NCBI GenBank assembly: GCA_023390655.1
Contig: JAEWCL010000003.1
Coordinates: forward strand, 1 to 64,000
Length of the DNA: 64,000 nt
Reading direction: 5' to 3'
Source of the DNA: Bacillota bacterium
Lineage (GTDB): Bacteria; Bacillota; Clostridia; Christensenellales; CAG-138
Position 1 is the first letter of the stretch, and every line of letters begins with the position of its first letter. Made by a program: the position numbers and the translations under genes. Shown piece by piece: positions 52,227-60,986 of this stretch. A model generated the notes under the pieces. The model saw only the letters and a program-made list of their open reading frames with translations, was not told the DNA's origin and did no database searches.

Positions 52227-52838
52227 ATTGCGCCCAATCTGCTCCGTACAATTAAAATGCTGTGATGAAATGCAGATATTATGTGTTGGATATTGTCATC
52301 AACCAATGCTACCATCATAGCACGGTATCAGTCAAAAGTCACCAATTCTGATGTCTTGAGGATGATAGATTGCAACTCATACAGGCGGAGCAAATTTCCT
52401 TAGACAGTTGCCGGGATGTGCGGAGCCAAGCAATACCCGGCTGCCCGCAGATACAAAGGGACGGAGTGCCTCTTGCAGGCATGACGCCCTGCCTTTGGCG
52501 CGCGAAATCACAGGATTTTTTTCATGTAAAACAAGGAACTTGCGAAACAATCGCGGCTCCCCGTCTGTCAGGATACGGACCTATGCCGCATATTCCTGAA
52601 AGTAGGGCATAAGGTGACGGCTGTGGAACTATTGCGCGTGCATTGAGCGGATGCCCCCGGCATGGACACCGGACAGGTACCTTGTACAACTCTTTGGTGC
52701 AGGCTCAGCAGGGGACGGATACATGCGGATTTTTGGATGCGGGTTACTTGAAATGATTGGTAATGGCAACAGGTTAGAGGCTGTGGCAAAAACCGTACAG
52801 CAACGCTATCTTACATTGCGGAGGGCATAGACGCGGAA
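52227..52838. other. Long intergenic/leader region upstream of glutamate mutase
   Basis: A 612-bp stretch without a convincing gene. Near the LysR end, TGCTA-CCATCA-TAGCA (52307-52322) is a candidate LysR operator. Further on there are GC-rich inverted repeats, such as GCCGGG and CCCGGC around 52410-52440, and a GTCAGGATAC stretch near 52567 that only vaguely resembles part of a cobalamin box. A leader RNA is possible, especially since the mutase uses adenosylcobalamin, but no riboswitch consensus is convincingly matched. Confidence 0.5.
52307..52322. promoter_or_regulatory. Candidate LysR operator
   Basis: TGCTA-N6-TAGCA, 81 nt upstream of the divergent LysR start. The position and symmetry fit a LysR box, although the match to T-N11-A is not exact. 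Confidence 0.4.
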
Positions 52839-53249
52839 ATGAAGAAAAAGCTGGTCATGGGCGTGATTGGGGCGGACGTCCACGCGGTGGGCAACAGGAT
52901 TCTCTATCACGTATTTACGGAAGCGGGCTTTGAGGTGGTCAATTTGGGAGTCATGGTCTCGCAGGAGGAGTATATCGACGCCGCTATCGAAACGGGGGCG
53001 GACGCCATTGTGGTGTCGTCCCTGTACGGGCATGGGGAGCTCGATTGCCGGGGCCTTCGGGAAAAATGCGACGAAGCGGGCCTGAAGGGAATCCTGCTGT
53101 ATGCGGGCGGCAACCTTGTGGTTGGCAAGCAGCCATTCGATGACGTGGAAAAGCGCTTTCTTGCCATGGGCTTCGACCGGGTATTCCCCCCGGGAACCGA
53201 TCCACAGATCGCGGTTACAGCGCTTAAGGAGGCGTTTCACATTGGCTGA
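52839..53249 (+). CDS. glmS: Glutamate mutase, B12-binding sigma subunit
   Basis: A 136-residue cobalamin-binding subunit of adenosylcobalamin-dependent glutamate mutase, which converts L-glutamate to (2S,3S)-3-methylaspartate. The base-off B12 motif DVHAVG (Asp13, His15, Gly18) coordinates cobalt. SSLYGHGELD and YAGGNLVVGK are also typical. GCGGAGGGCATA precedes the ATG at some distance. Its 3' end overlaps the reactivase gene. It is first in a seven-gene operon. Confidence 0.95.
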   Translation: MKKKLVMGVIGADVHAVGNRILYHVFTEAGFEVVNLGVMVSQEEYIDAAIETGADAIVVSSLYGHGELDCRGLREKCDEAGLKGILLYAGGNLVVGKQPFDDVEKRFLAMGFDRVFPPGTDPQIAVTALKEAFHIG

Positions 53250-54645
53250 ACCTGTACTGCTCATCGATTTCGGCAGTACCTACACCAAGATCACGGCAGT
53301 GGATCTTTGTGAAGAGCGGCTGTTGGGTACGGCGCAGAGCGATACCACCGTGCAGACGGATATCGGCGAGGGACTGTTCCATGCGCTGTCCGCGCTTGAG
53401 CGGCAGACAGGCAAGCTGGAGTTTACCGCGCGGTACGCGTGCTCCAGCGCCGCCGGCGGGCTCAACATGTGCGCCTGCGGCTTGGTGCCAGCCCTGACGG
53501 GCAAGGCGGCAAAACTTGCCGCGCTTGGCGCGGGCGCGAAGGTAAAAAAGTGTTATTCCTACCAGCTGACAGGGGAGGATATCCGGGAGCTTGAGCGCAT
53601 CAGCCCGGATATCCTCCTGCTGACCGGCGGCACCGATGGCGGCGATGGAGCATGTATCCTGCACAACGCACAGATGATCGCGCAAAGCGCGCTCGCCTGC
53701 CCCATTGTGCTGGCAGGGAACAGGAGCTGTGCCGAGGAATGTGAAAAGCTCCTCTCCGGCAAGCGGGTGTATGTCACCGCGAACGTGATGCCGCGGTTCA
53801 ATGAATTGGATATCAAACCCGCGCAGGAATGCATCCGCTCCATCTTTATGGAGCGGATCGTCTGCGCCAAAGGGTTGAGCGGCGCGCAAAGTCTGTTGGA
53901 CGGCATCGTAATGCCTACGCCCGCAGCGGCGCACCGTGCGCTCGAATTGCTTTCAAAAGGCTGTACAGAGGAACCCGGCCTGGGCGAACTGATGGCCGTG
54001 GACCTGGGCGGCGCCACCACGGATGTGTACTCCATGTCCGGCGGAGAACCGCGCCAGTCCAACACGTTTATCAATGGGCTTGTGGAACCCTATGCCAAGC
54101 GTTCCGTGGAAGGCGATATCGGCATGCGCTATAGCGTCCTTGGCATATTGGAGAGCGCGGGCAGAGAGCGTATTGCAGCCCTAGCTGGGCTCGCGCCTGA
54201 AGAGGCCGAGGCCCGCGTGCGGGCCTTGGCGGCGGATCCTAAGTGCCTGCCCCAAAACGGGGAAGGCGCCCGGCTGGACCGTGCGCTCGCCTCGCTCGCG
54301 GTGGAAATCGCTTCCACACGGCACGCGGGCACGCTGGAGAGCGTATGTACCCCCGTAGGGTGGTCGTACGTGCAGACAGGCAAGGACCTGCGGGATGTAA
54401 CAAAGCTGGTTCTTACCGGCGGGGCGCTGATCCGCGCAAAAGGCATTGCGCAAATCGCCGCGCACGTCCTCTATAAGAAAGAACAGCCCATGTCGCTCAG
54501 GCCCATGCGGGCCGAGGTGCTGCTGGATGAGCGGTACATCTTGTCGGCAACGGGACTTTTGAGCGTTGCGCATCCCGGCACGGCGCTGCGGATATTGAAA
54601 AAGGAGTTGACAAGTTATGGAGTTGTACAACAGGAAGCTGAGTGA
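53242..54645 (+). CDS. glmL: Glutamate mutase reactivating ATPase GlmL
   Basis: A 467-residue ASKHA-fold ATPase that reactivates cobalamin-inactivated mutase. The phosphate-1 loop VLLIDFGSTYTKITAVDL is at residues 5-22, the phosphate-2 loop is MAVDLGGATTDVYSM, and LLTGGTDGG lies between them. The start is TTG at 53242 with AAGGAGG upstream, overlapping the S subunit gene by 8 nt. GlmL (MutL) always sits between the S and E genes of this enzyme, as here. Confidence 0.92.
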   Translation: MAEPVLLIDFGSTYTKITAVDLCEERLLGTAQSDTTVQTDIGEGLFHALSALERQTGKLEFTARYACSSAAGGLNMCACGLVPALTGKAAKLAALGAGAKVKKCYSYQLTGEDIRELERISPDILLLTGGTDGGDGACILHNAQMIAQSALACPIVLAGNRSCAEECEKLLSGKRVYVTANVMPRFNELDIKPAQECIRSIFMERIVCAKGLSGAQSLLDGIVMPTPAAAHRALELLSKGCTEEPGLGELMAVDLGGATTDVYSMSGGEPRQSNTFINGLVEPYAKRSVEGDIGMRYSVLGILESAGRERIAALAGLAPEEAEARVRALAADPKCLPQNGEGARLDRALASLAVEIASTRHAGTLESVCTPVGWSYVQTGKDLRDVTKLVLTGGALIRAKGIAQIAAHVLYKKEQPMSLRPMRAEVLLDERYILSATGLLSVAHPGTALRILKKELTSYGVVQQEAE

Positions 54646-56065
54646 CCAGGCATTCCATTCCATCCGGGCAGATGTGCTCAGGCAATGGCCTACGGGCGCG
54701 GAGGTGGATTTTGACCGGGGCGTAGCATACCACAAGCAGCTTCCCGGCCACAAGGTGTTCTCCGAAAAACTCAGGCGCGCGGATGAGGCGGGCACAACGC
54801 TGGTGCAGCCGCGCGCGGGCGTCGCCTGTATTGAGGATCATATTACGCTCCTCAAATACCTGCAGGACAACGGCGAGGCCGATCTTTTGCCCACCACGAT
54901 CGACAGTTATACGCGCCAAAACCGTTATGAGGAAGCGGAAAAGGGCATCCGTGAAACCGAATTGAGCGGCAAATCCATGCTTAACGGTTTCCCGGGGGTC
55001 AACCACGGCGTATCCGGCTGCCGCAGGATCATCGACGCGCTCGATACGCCCGTACAGGTGCGGCACGGTACGCCAGATGCCCGCCTGCTGGCGGAAATCA
55101 GTTATGCGGGCGGCTTTACAAGCTTTGAGGGCGGCGGCATCTCCTACAACATCCCCTACGCGAAAAACGCCACGTTGGAGCGCACCATCCGGGACTGGCA
55201 GTATGTAGACAGGCTCACGGGCATGTATGAGGAGGCGGGCGTACCCATCAACCGAGAGCCCTTCGGCCCGCTGACAGGCACGCTGGTGCCGCCGTGCATT
55301 TCCCATACCGTAGCGATTATTGAGAGCCTGCTCGCAGCCGAGCAGGGCTGCCGCAACATCACCGTGGGATACGGGCAGTGCGGGAACCTGATTCAGGACG
55401 TTGCGGCGATACAGACGCTGCGCAGCCTGACCGCGGAATACTTGGCGCGGTACGGCTATGGCGATATCGCGCTCACAACGGTCATGCACCAATGGATGGG
55501 CGGCTTCCCACAGGACGAGGCGAAGGCGTTCGGCGTGATCGCACTGGGCAGCGTTGCGGCGGTGCTTGGAAAGGCCACCAAAATTATCGTCAAAACGCCG
55601 CATGAGGCTTTCGGAGTGCCTACCATGGAATCCAACGCCCAGGGCCTAAGATGCACCCGGCAGGTGATCTCTATGCTCTGCGACCAGAGGATGGACGAAA
55701 ACAGCGTGGCGATGGAGCGCAGCATCATTGAGGCCGAGACCCGCTGCATACTCGATAAATGCTTTGAGCTGGGCAGAGGCGATCTTGCGGTGGGCGCGGT
55801 AAACGCATTCGAGGCGGGTGTACTGGATATCCCATTCGCACCCAGTAAATACAATAAGGGGCTGATGCTTCCCGCGCGTGACAATGAGGGCGCGGTGCGC
55901 ATGCTCAAGCCCGGCGCGATTCCGCTCCCCTCCGACCTCATGGAGTTCCACCGGGAAAAGATCGAGCAGCGCGCCCGGATGGAGAACCGCAATGTCAGCT
56001 TCCAGATGGTGATCGACGATATCTACGCCGTGGGCAAGGGCCGCCTGGTCGGCCGCCCGCGCTGA
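54617..56065 (+). CDS. glmE: Glutamate mutase, catalytic epsilon subunit
   Basis: A 482-residue TIM-barrel subunit that binds glutamate and makes the radical rearrangement with GlmS. Conserved features are LVQPRAGVACIEDHITLLK, GKSMLNGFPGVNHGV, VRHGTPDARLL and the TTVMHQWMGGFPQDEAKAFG region. It overlaps glmL by 29 nt. The length matches the clostridial enzyme. Confidence 0.95.
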   Translation: MELYNRKLSDQAFHSIRADVLRQWPTGAEVDFDRGVAYHKQLPGHKVFSEKLRRADEAGTTLVQPRAGVACIEDHITLLKYLQDNGEADLLPTTIDSYTRQNRYEEAEKGIRETELSGKSMLNGFPGVNHGVSGCRRIIDALDTPVQVRHGTPDARLLAEISYAGGFTSFEGGGISYNIPYAKNATLERTIRDWQYVDRLTGMYEEAGVPINREPFGPLTGTLVPPCISHTVAIIESLLAAEQGCRNITVGYGQCGNLIQDVAAIQTLRSLTAEYLARYGYGDIALTTVMHQWMGGFPQDEAKAFGVIALGSVAAVLGKATKIIVKTPHEAFGVPTMESNAQGLRCTRQVISMLCDQRMDENSVAMERSIIEAETRCILDKCFELGRGDLAVGAVNAFEAGVLDIPFAPSKYNKGLMLPARDNEGAVRMLKPGAIPLPSDLMEFHREKIEQRARMENRNVSFQMVIDDIYAVGKGRLVGRPR

Positions 56066-56120
56066 TGCGAATTATTTTGAATGCACGATGGTCTCCACTG
56101 ATGTGAAGGGAGGAAAATAC

Positions 56121-57380
56121 ATGCGGATTAAAAAGGTGTTGTACGCACGCGGGCGTACCGGGTTCTTTTTTGATGATCAGAAGGCCATCAAGGCCGGGGC
56201 CGCGGCGGACGGGGAGGCGTACTTGGGTGAACCCTGCACAGAAGGCTTTTCCGCCGTACGTCAGGCGGGTGAAGCTGTATCCGTGCTGCTGCTGCTCGAG
56301 GACGGGCAGCTCGCCTGGGGAGACTGTGCCGCCGTGCAATACTCCGGCGCGGGCGGCAGGGACCCGCTGTTCCTGGCGCAGACATTTATTCCGGTCATGA
56401 AAGCGTACGTTACCCCCGCGCTGGAAGGGCAGGAGATCGCCACCTTCCGTGATATGGCGGATAAAATCGAGGGCATCGTCACGGCGGAGGGTGCGCGGCT
56501 GCACACTGCCATCCGCTACGGCGTAACCCAGGCGCTGCTCGATGCGGTGGCAAAATCAACAGGCAGGCTCATGTGCCGGGTTATTGCAGATGAATACGGC
56601 TGCACAATGTCTGATCGGCTCATCCCCATCTTCACGCAGTCCGGCGATAACCGGTATGCCAACGCCGATAAGATGATCCTAAAAGGCGCACAGGTGCTCC
56701 CCCATGCGCTCATCAACAACGTGGATGCCAAGCTCGGCAGGCATGGCGAGTTGCTGCTGGAATACGTCGGCTGGCTCAGGGAGCGGATTCTCAAGTTGCG
56801 CCCATCCGAAGGGTACGCCCCCGTGCTGCACATCGATGTGTACGGCACCATCGGGCAGGTGTTCGGGAATGGCAACCATGAAGCGATGGCGGACTATTTG
56901 GAACACCTCTCTGAGGCTGCAAAACCCTTCCGCCTGCGCATCGAGGGACCCATGGACGCGGGCGGCAGGCAGGAGCAGATGGAGGCGCTTAGGGATCTGC
57001 GCCGGGAGGTGGATGCGCGCCGTATTCCTGTGGAACTTGTGGCCGACGAATGGTGCAACACGCTGGAGGATATCGTATATTTTGCGGACAACAAGGCGGG
57101 GCATATGATCCAGATCAAGACGCCGGACCTTGGCGGCGTCAACAATGTGGCGGAGGCGGTGCTGTACTGCAAACAGAAGGGCATCGGGGCCTATCAGGGC
57201 GGCACCTGCAATGAAACGGAGCGTTCGGCCCAGGTTTGCGTCCATATCGCAATGGCGGTACAGCCCGATCAAATCCTCGCGAAACCCGGCATGGGCATGG
57301 ACGAGGGATATATGATCGTTTACAACGAAATACAGCGCATACTGGCACTCAACGAGTACTTGGAAGGAGGCAGGCAATGA
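56121..57380 (+). CDS. mal: Methylaspartate ammonia-lyase
   Basis: A 419-residue enolase-superfamily enzyme that removes ammonia from 3-methylaspartate to give mesaconate. Metal ligands are Asp239 in LHIDVYG, Glu275 in RIEGPMD and Asp309 in VADEWCN. The catalytic base Lys333 is in IQIKTPDLGGVNN, and His195 is in LPHALINN. The ATG at 56121 follows GGGAGGAAAATAC. The stop overlaps the next start by 4 nt, tying it to the AtuA-like gene. Confidence 0.95.
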   Translation: MRIKKVLYARGRTGFFFDDQKAIKAGAAADGEAYLGEPCTEGFSAVRQAGEAVSVLLLLEDGQLAWGDCAAVQYSGAGGRDPLFLAQTFIPVMKAYVTPALEGQEIATFRDMADKIEGIVTAEGARLHTAIRYGVTQALLDAVAKSTGRLMCRVIADEYGCTMSDRLIPIFTQSGDNRYANADKMILKGAQVLPHALINNVDAKLGRHGELLLEYVGWLRERILKLRPSEGYAPVLHIDVYGTIGQVFGNGNHEAMADYLEHLSEAAKPFRLRIEGPMDAGGRQEQMEALRDLRREVDARRIPVELVADEWCNTLEDIVYFADNKAGHMIQIKTPDLGGVNNVAEAVLYCKQKGIGAYQGGTCNETERSAQVCVHIAMAVQPDQILAKPGMGMDEGYMIVYNEIQRILALNEYLEGGRQ

Positions 57381-58738
57381 ACGAGGAGTTTCGCATACTC
57401 TCCACCACCGCGATACTGGGCTACGGCTTTCCCAAAGCGTCCTTTGAGGAGGGGATGAAACGCCACCCTCACCTGATTGCCGTGGACGCAGGCTCCACCG
57501 ACCCCGGCCCCTATTATCTTGGCGCCGGCGTCTCCTTCACGGACCGGAACGCGGTCATGCGTGATCTTGAGATCATGCTGCTTGAAGGCGTGCTCAAGGG
57601 CATCCCCATCGTCATCGGTACGGCGGGCGGCAGCGGGGCGGAGCCCCATCTCGCCTGGTGCCGGGAAATCATCGAAGAGATCGCCCGCAGGCATGCTCTT
57701 CATTTCAAGATGGCGCTGATCCATGCCGAATTTGACAAGGGCATGCTTTTAGAGGAACTCGCTGCCGGGCGCATCATGCCGCTAGAGCCCGCGCCCGCAC
57801 TGACGACAGAGGATATAGAAAGCTCCAGCCACATCGTGGGCCAGATGGGAATGGAACCCATCATACACGCGCTCAACAGCGGCGCGCAGGTGGTGCTGGC
57901 AGGGCGGGCGTACGACCCGGCCGTATTTGCAGCACCTGCGGTTTTGAAGGGGTACGACCGTGGCCTTGCCGTGCATCTTGGTAAGATTCTTGAATGCGCC
58001 GCTATCTGCGCCACGCCGGGCAGCGGTTCGGACTGCATGTTCGGCTGCATTGGGGAGGATTACTTTACCGTGGAGCCGCTCAACCCCATCCGCCGGTGTA
58101 CCACGCTCTCGGTCGCGGCCCATACCCTGTATGAAAAAACGAACCCCTACATCCTGCCCGGGCCGGGCGGGCACCTGGACCTGACCGACTGCCGCTTCGA
58201 GCAGCTGACGGACAGCGCCGTCAAGGTAACGGGCAGCCGGTTTGTCCCCGCAGAGCGCTATACCGTTAAACTTGAAGGGGCAAAAAAAATAGGCTTCCGC
58301 ACCGTTTCCATCGCCGGTACGAGGGACCCCGTCATGATCAGCCGCATCGATGAGATCACCGCCGGCGTGCGCGAGCGCGTGGCGGACAATTTCCGCGAGA
58401 ACGGCTGGGACTATCAGCTCCATTTCATACTCTACGGGCGTGACGGCGTGATGGGCACTTTAGAGCCTACCCCCGGAACCGAAGGCGTGCATGAGCTGGG
58501 CATCGTCATAGAGGCGGTGGCGGACAGCCAAGCTGGTGCCGATACCATCTGCGCCTTCGCCCGCTCCACGATGCTACACTATGGGTATGCGGGCCGTATG
58601 GCCACGGCGGGCAACCTCGCTTTTCCGTATTCCCCCAGCGATTTTCACGCCGGTGAGGTCTACGTGTTCAGCGTCTATCACCTGCTGCAAACGGAAGACC
58701 CTGCCGCCCTGTTCCCTGCCGAACTGATTGCGCTGTAA
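57377..58738 (+). CDS. AtuA-like (PF07287) protein
   Basis: A 453-residue protein of the AtuA/DUF1446 family. It begins with the substrate-side ILSTTAILGYGFPKASF, then VDAGSTDPGPYYLGAG and GTAGGSGAEPHLAW. VNLIGRAYDPAVFAAP-type segments (VVLAGRAYDPAVFAAPA) and the C-terminal VYVFSVYHLLQT follow. The family is named from a terpene-utilisation cluster but has no firm biochemical role. Its ATG overlaps the mal stop by 4 nt, so it is a real operon member. A role in handling mesaconate or a later intermediate is inference. Confidence 0.85.
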   Translation: MNEEFRILSTTAILGYGFPKASFEEGMKRHPHLIAVDAGSTDPGPYYLGAGVSFTDRNAVMRDLEIMLLEGVLKGIPIVIGTAGGSGAEPHLAWCREIIEEIARRHALHFKMALIHAEFDKGMLLEELAAGRIMPLEPAPALTTEDIESSSHIVGQMGMEPIIHALNSGAQVVLAGRAYDPAVFAAPAVLKGYDRGLAVHLGKILECAAICATPGSGSDCMFGCIGEDYFTVEPLNPIRRCTTLSVAAHTLYEKTNPYILPGPGGHLDLTDCRFEQLTDSAVKVTGSRFVPAERYTVKLEGAKKIGFRTVSIAGTRDPVMISRIDEITAGVRERVADNFRENGWDYQLHFILYGRDGVMGTLEPTPGTEGVHELGIVIEAVADSQAGADTICAFARSTMLHYGYAGRMATAGNLAFPYSPSDFHAGEVYVFSVYHLLQTEDPAALFPAELIAL

Positions 58739-58748
58739 GGAGCATGCT

Positions 58749-59066
58749 ATGAAAACGAAGCTTACCGATATCGCGGACATCATCCGCAGCAAGAATTCAG
58801 GCCCGTACGAGCTGACGATGGATATTCTGTTCAAGGACTTCGAAAGCTTTGAGCGGGTATGCAACGCCAAGGCCATCAATGAAGATACTGTCTGCAGGCT
58901 GTATGGCGTAACGCCTGAGGAGATCATCAACATCGTGGAATTCAAACCCGCCAAGGCCATCAAGATCACTATCCGGCGACCTTTGTGCTCGGGCGACCTT
59001 GGCGAGACGGACGTCTACGGTGCGCAGCAGCATGCGCCGCTATTGTACCTGGAGCTGGATATTTGA
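58749..59066 (+). CDS. DUF4387 family protein
   Basis: A 105-residue DUF4387 protein, KTKLTDIADIIRSKNSGPYE through LTMDILFKDFESFERV, ending APLLYLELDI. This family is usually found right after AtuA-like genes and may form a complex with them. AAGGAGCATGCT precedes the ATG at 58749. The function is unknown; the pairing with AtuA is conserved in the organisms where I know it. Confidence 0.85.
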   Translation: MKTKLTDIADIIRSKNSGPYELTMDILFKDFESFERVCNAKAINEDTVCRLYGVTPEEIINIVEFKPAKAIKITIRRPLCSGDLGETDVYGAQQHAPLLYLELDI

Positions 59067-59081
59067 GGTAGGAGAGAGCAT

Positions 59082-60005
59082 ATGTCATATTCCGCACGGA
59101 TGCAAAAGAACCATCTGTACAGCGTCTTCTTAGCCCCACGCGGGTATGTGCGCATGGCCGACCTCGGCATGCAGATCGCCCAGCAGTATTTAAGCCCTTT
59201 TGATAAGCTCATAGGGCTTGTAGGCGATGCGGGCTCCGGGAAAAGCATGCTGGTAAAGGGCATGTTCCCGGGGCTGGAGCTGACAAACGACGATGAAGGC
59301 GTGAACGTGCGTCCTCTGCCGCTGATGGATCTTGGCGACGACAGTGGCTTCTATTCTCCCCACACCTACCACGTGGATATCCGTTTTGAAACTGCATTCC
59401 ATCAGCCGCATGTGTTGACCGAAGCCATATTGGAGGCAGTCAACCGCGGTAAGCGGGTGGTCGTGGAGCATTTCGATCTGATCTATTCCGCGCTCGGGCG
59501 CAACGCGCATCTGTTGATCGGCATTGGAGAGGAGGTTATCATCACCCGGCCCAGCCTGTTTGGGCCCGAGCCCAATGAACTGTGCGAGCGCGTATACCCA
59601 TCCCTTCCGTACAGGCTCAGGGCGCATACCGCCGAGGATCTGTGTGAATACGTCATGAACGGGGATTGCCCCCGCTATGAGCATGCCGACGTGCGCCACG
59701 GGTTTATCTTGAGCTTTGAGAGCAAGCCCGCTTTTTCGCCGCCGGAACTGATGGCAAAGGTGCGCGCGCTCATCGATGCAGACCTTCCCATTTCCTTTCT
59801 GGATGACAACCACATCAGGATTGGGGACAAGGCCCACCGCTGTACGGGACCCCGGATGCACGTAGCCCGCACAAAGGAAATCGGGCGCTTCCTCCTCCTT
59901 GATGAGTTTTACCGGGAACCCATCACGGAGCGCTATCTGATGGTGGGGCTCGTGGGGGAGGGCTGCGATTATAAGACCACCGACATCAACCGGTTGATTT
60001 TTTGA
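59082..60005 (+). CDS. P-loop protein with tRNA-synthetase-SAD-like C-terminal part
   Basis: A 307-residue protein. The N-terminal half is a P-loop NTPase with Walker A GDAGSGKS (residues 48-55), similar to uridine/nucleoside kinases. The C-terminal part (about residues 245-285: NHIRIGDKAHRCTGPRMHVA, then RTKEIGRF) resembles the second additional (editing) domain of alanyl/threonyl-tRNA synthetases, with His and Cys residues that could bind zinc. It is the last gene of the glutamate mutase operon, 15 nt after DUF4387, and a strong terminator follows. Such proteins are known near glutamate mutase genes. The role is unknown. Confidence 0.8.
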   Translation: MSYSARMQKNHLYSVFLAPRGYVRMADLGMQIAQQYLSPFDKLIGLVGDAGSGKSMLVKGMFPGLELTNDDEGVNVRPLPLMDLGDDSGFYSPHTYHVDIRFETAFHQPHVLTEAILEAVNRGKRVVVEHFDLIYSALGRNAHLLIGIGEEVIITRPSLFGPEPNELCERVYPSLPYRLRAHTAEDLCEYVMNGDCPRYEHADVRHGFILSFESKPAFSPPELMAKVRALIDADLPISFLDDNHIRIGDKAHRCTGPRMHVARTKEIGRFLLLDEFYREPITERYLMVGLVGEGCDYKTTDINRLIF

Positions 60006-60070
60006 GCAAAGCGGACACACGGATTTTTCGGGGATGCGAGTGTACAAAATCCCCGGTAAAAGTAACCGGC

Positions 60071-60113
60071 AAAATGATGGCGGACGATGAAAATCGTCCG
60101 CCATCATTTTTAT
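60071..60113 (+). terminator. Very strong terminator of the glutamate mutase operon
   Basis: An 18-bp perfect stem (60071-60088 with 60093-60110) and GAAA loop; the 3' arm ends in TTTT and runs on into TTAT. It forms the boundary between the operon and the phage-derived DNA to the right. Confidence 0.95.
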
Positions 60114-60118
60114 ATGAG

Positions 60119-60379
60119 AAGGAGGGAGTACAAAGGGAGAAAGGAAACGTTTCTGCAGCTTATTTCATCGGCGCCATCATTGGCGCCTACGTGGTGCTCC
60201 AGACGGCGCCAGATCTCCTGACCTTCATAGGCGCACCCACGGCCACGACCGTGGACTTCTTCTGCTGGAGAGCCAAGAACGAGAACATTAACAAACACGC
60301 CGACGCAACAGCGGATCCGGCCATCATGGGGGAAAACATACGACCCCATGGGGCTGACCGAAACGTCGGCAGACAATGA
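60119..60379 (+). pseudogene. Phage-derived gene fragment
   Basis: An open frame encoding a segment with YFIGAIIGAYVVLQTAPDLL and then TTVDFFCWRAKNENINK, but no ATG, GTG or TTG start lies between the upstream terminator and this part. It resembles a small phage protein encoded just before a holin and has probably lost its 5' end at the junction with the operon. No family is assigned. Confidence 0.4.
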
Positions 60380-60397
60380 CGAGGAGGTATTAACATC

Positions 60398-60701
60398 ATG
60401 ATCGACCTAACTCCTATTATTAACGTAGCCATATTGATCGTGTCGGCCGTGGTCGCGCGGTATGTGATCCCGTGGATCAATACCAACAAGACGAAAGAGC
60501 AGCGCGAGGAACTGGCCTATTGGATCAAGATCGGCGTAGCTGCCGCCGAGCAGATCTACAAGGGCCCCGGCCGGGGCGAAAAAGGCGCATGTGCTCAAGT
60601 TTCTCCAGAGCCATGGCTATACCGTCGACCTCAATGCGATCGACGCCATGATCGAGGCAGCCGTGCAGCAGCTTAACAGTGAGACCGGCCTGAGCTGGTG
60701 A
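60398..60701 (+). pseudogene. LLH-type phage holin, frameshifted
   Basis: The first frame, MIDLTPIINVAILIVSAVV and then PWINTNKTKEQREELAYWI, is a phage holin of the LLH type (one N-terminal membrane helix plus an amphipathic tail). A run of five A residues at 60579-60583 breaks the frame. In the +1 frame the expected tail KAHVLKFLQSHGYTVDLNAI and AVQQLNSETGLSW follows, up to TGA at 60699-60701. Removing one A restores a 100-residue protein of normal length. Holins make membrane holes for lysis. The gene has GAGGAGGT upstream. Confidence 0.8.
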
Positions 60702-60741
60702 TAATCGAATACAGGGCCAGTGATGGCCACACACAGCAGAA

Positions 60742-60774
60742 CCCCGTCACCGGAGAGGTGGCGGGGCTTTTTTT
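60742..60774 (+). terminator. Terminator after the phage remnant (repeat copy 1)
   Basis: CCCCGTCACC/GGTGGCGGGG with one wobble pair and a GGAGA loop, followed by seven T. The same element, preceded by TGGCCA-CA-type sequence, recurs at 61643-61693. Confidence 0.85.
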
Positions 60775-60779
60775 ACGAT

Positions 60780-60986
60780 CACTGCTTCTGAGAAACGTAT
60801 GATGATTAATGGATAATATTATGATGAATACTTGTTATATGTGGCAGTGATAAGACGCAAATATCTCGACCTACACGACATAATTCTAGCCTTCAAATTT
60901 TCGATTAAATGTGCAGGTAGTTTGTAAATATCCTTCTCAACGAAATTTATCAATACTGTTATCGTTGGGAATAAAATATCTATACA
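60780..60986. other. AT-rich non-coding stretch
   Basis: About 200 bp of AT-rich sequence after the phage remnant terminator. I see no gene, RNA or clear signal in it. Confidence 0.4.

Noticed and set aside
52560..52600. Possible cobalamin riboswitch upstream of glmS
   Set aside because: A GTCAGGATAC stretch is reminiscent of the B12 box, but the rest of the core consensus does not match. I mention it only as a test to run.
52370..52612. An 80-codon frame in the leader of the glutamate mutase operon
   Set aside because: No ribosome binding site, odd composition and no recognisable family. It is treated as non-coding.
54497..55603. A 368-codon open frame on the minus strand
   Set aside because: It is antisense to glmL and glmE, both of which are certain genes.
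60002..60118. Phage fragment starting at 60002
   Set aside because: That part of the frame runs through the end of the P-loop gene and an 18-bp terminator stem, so it is not coding. Only the part after the terminator could be phage-derived.
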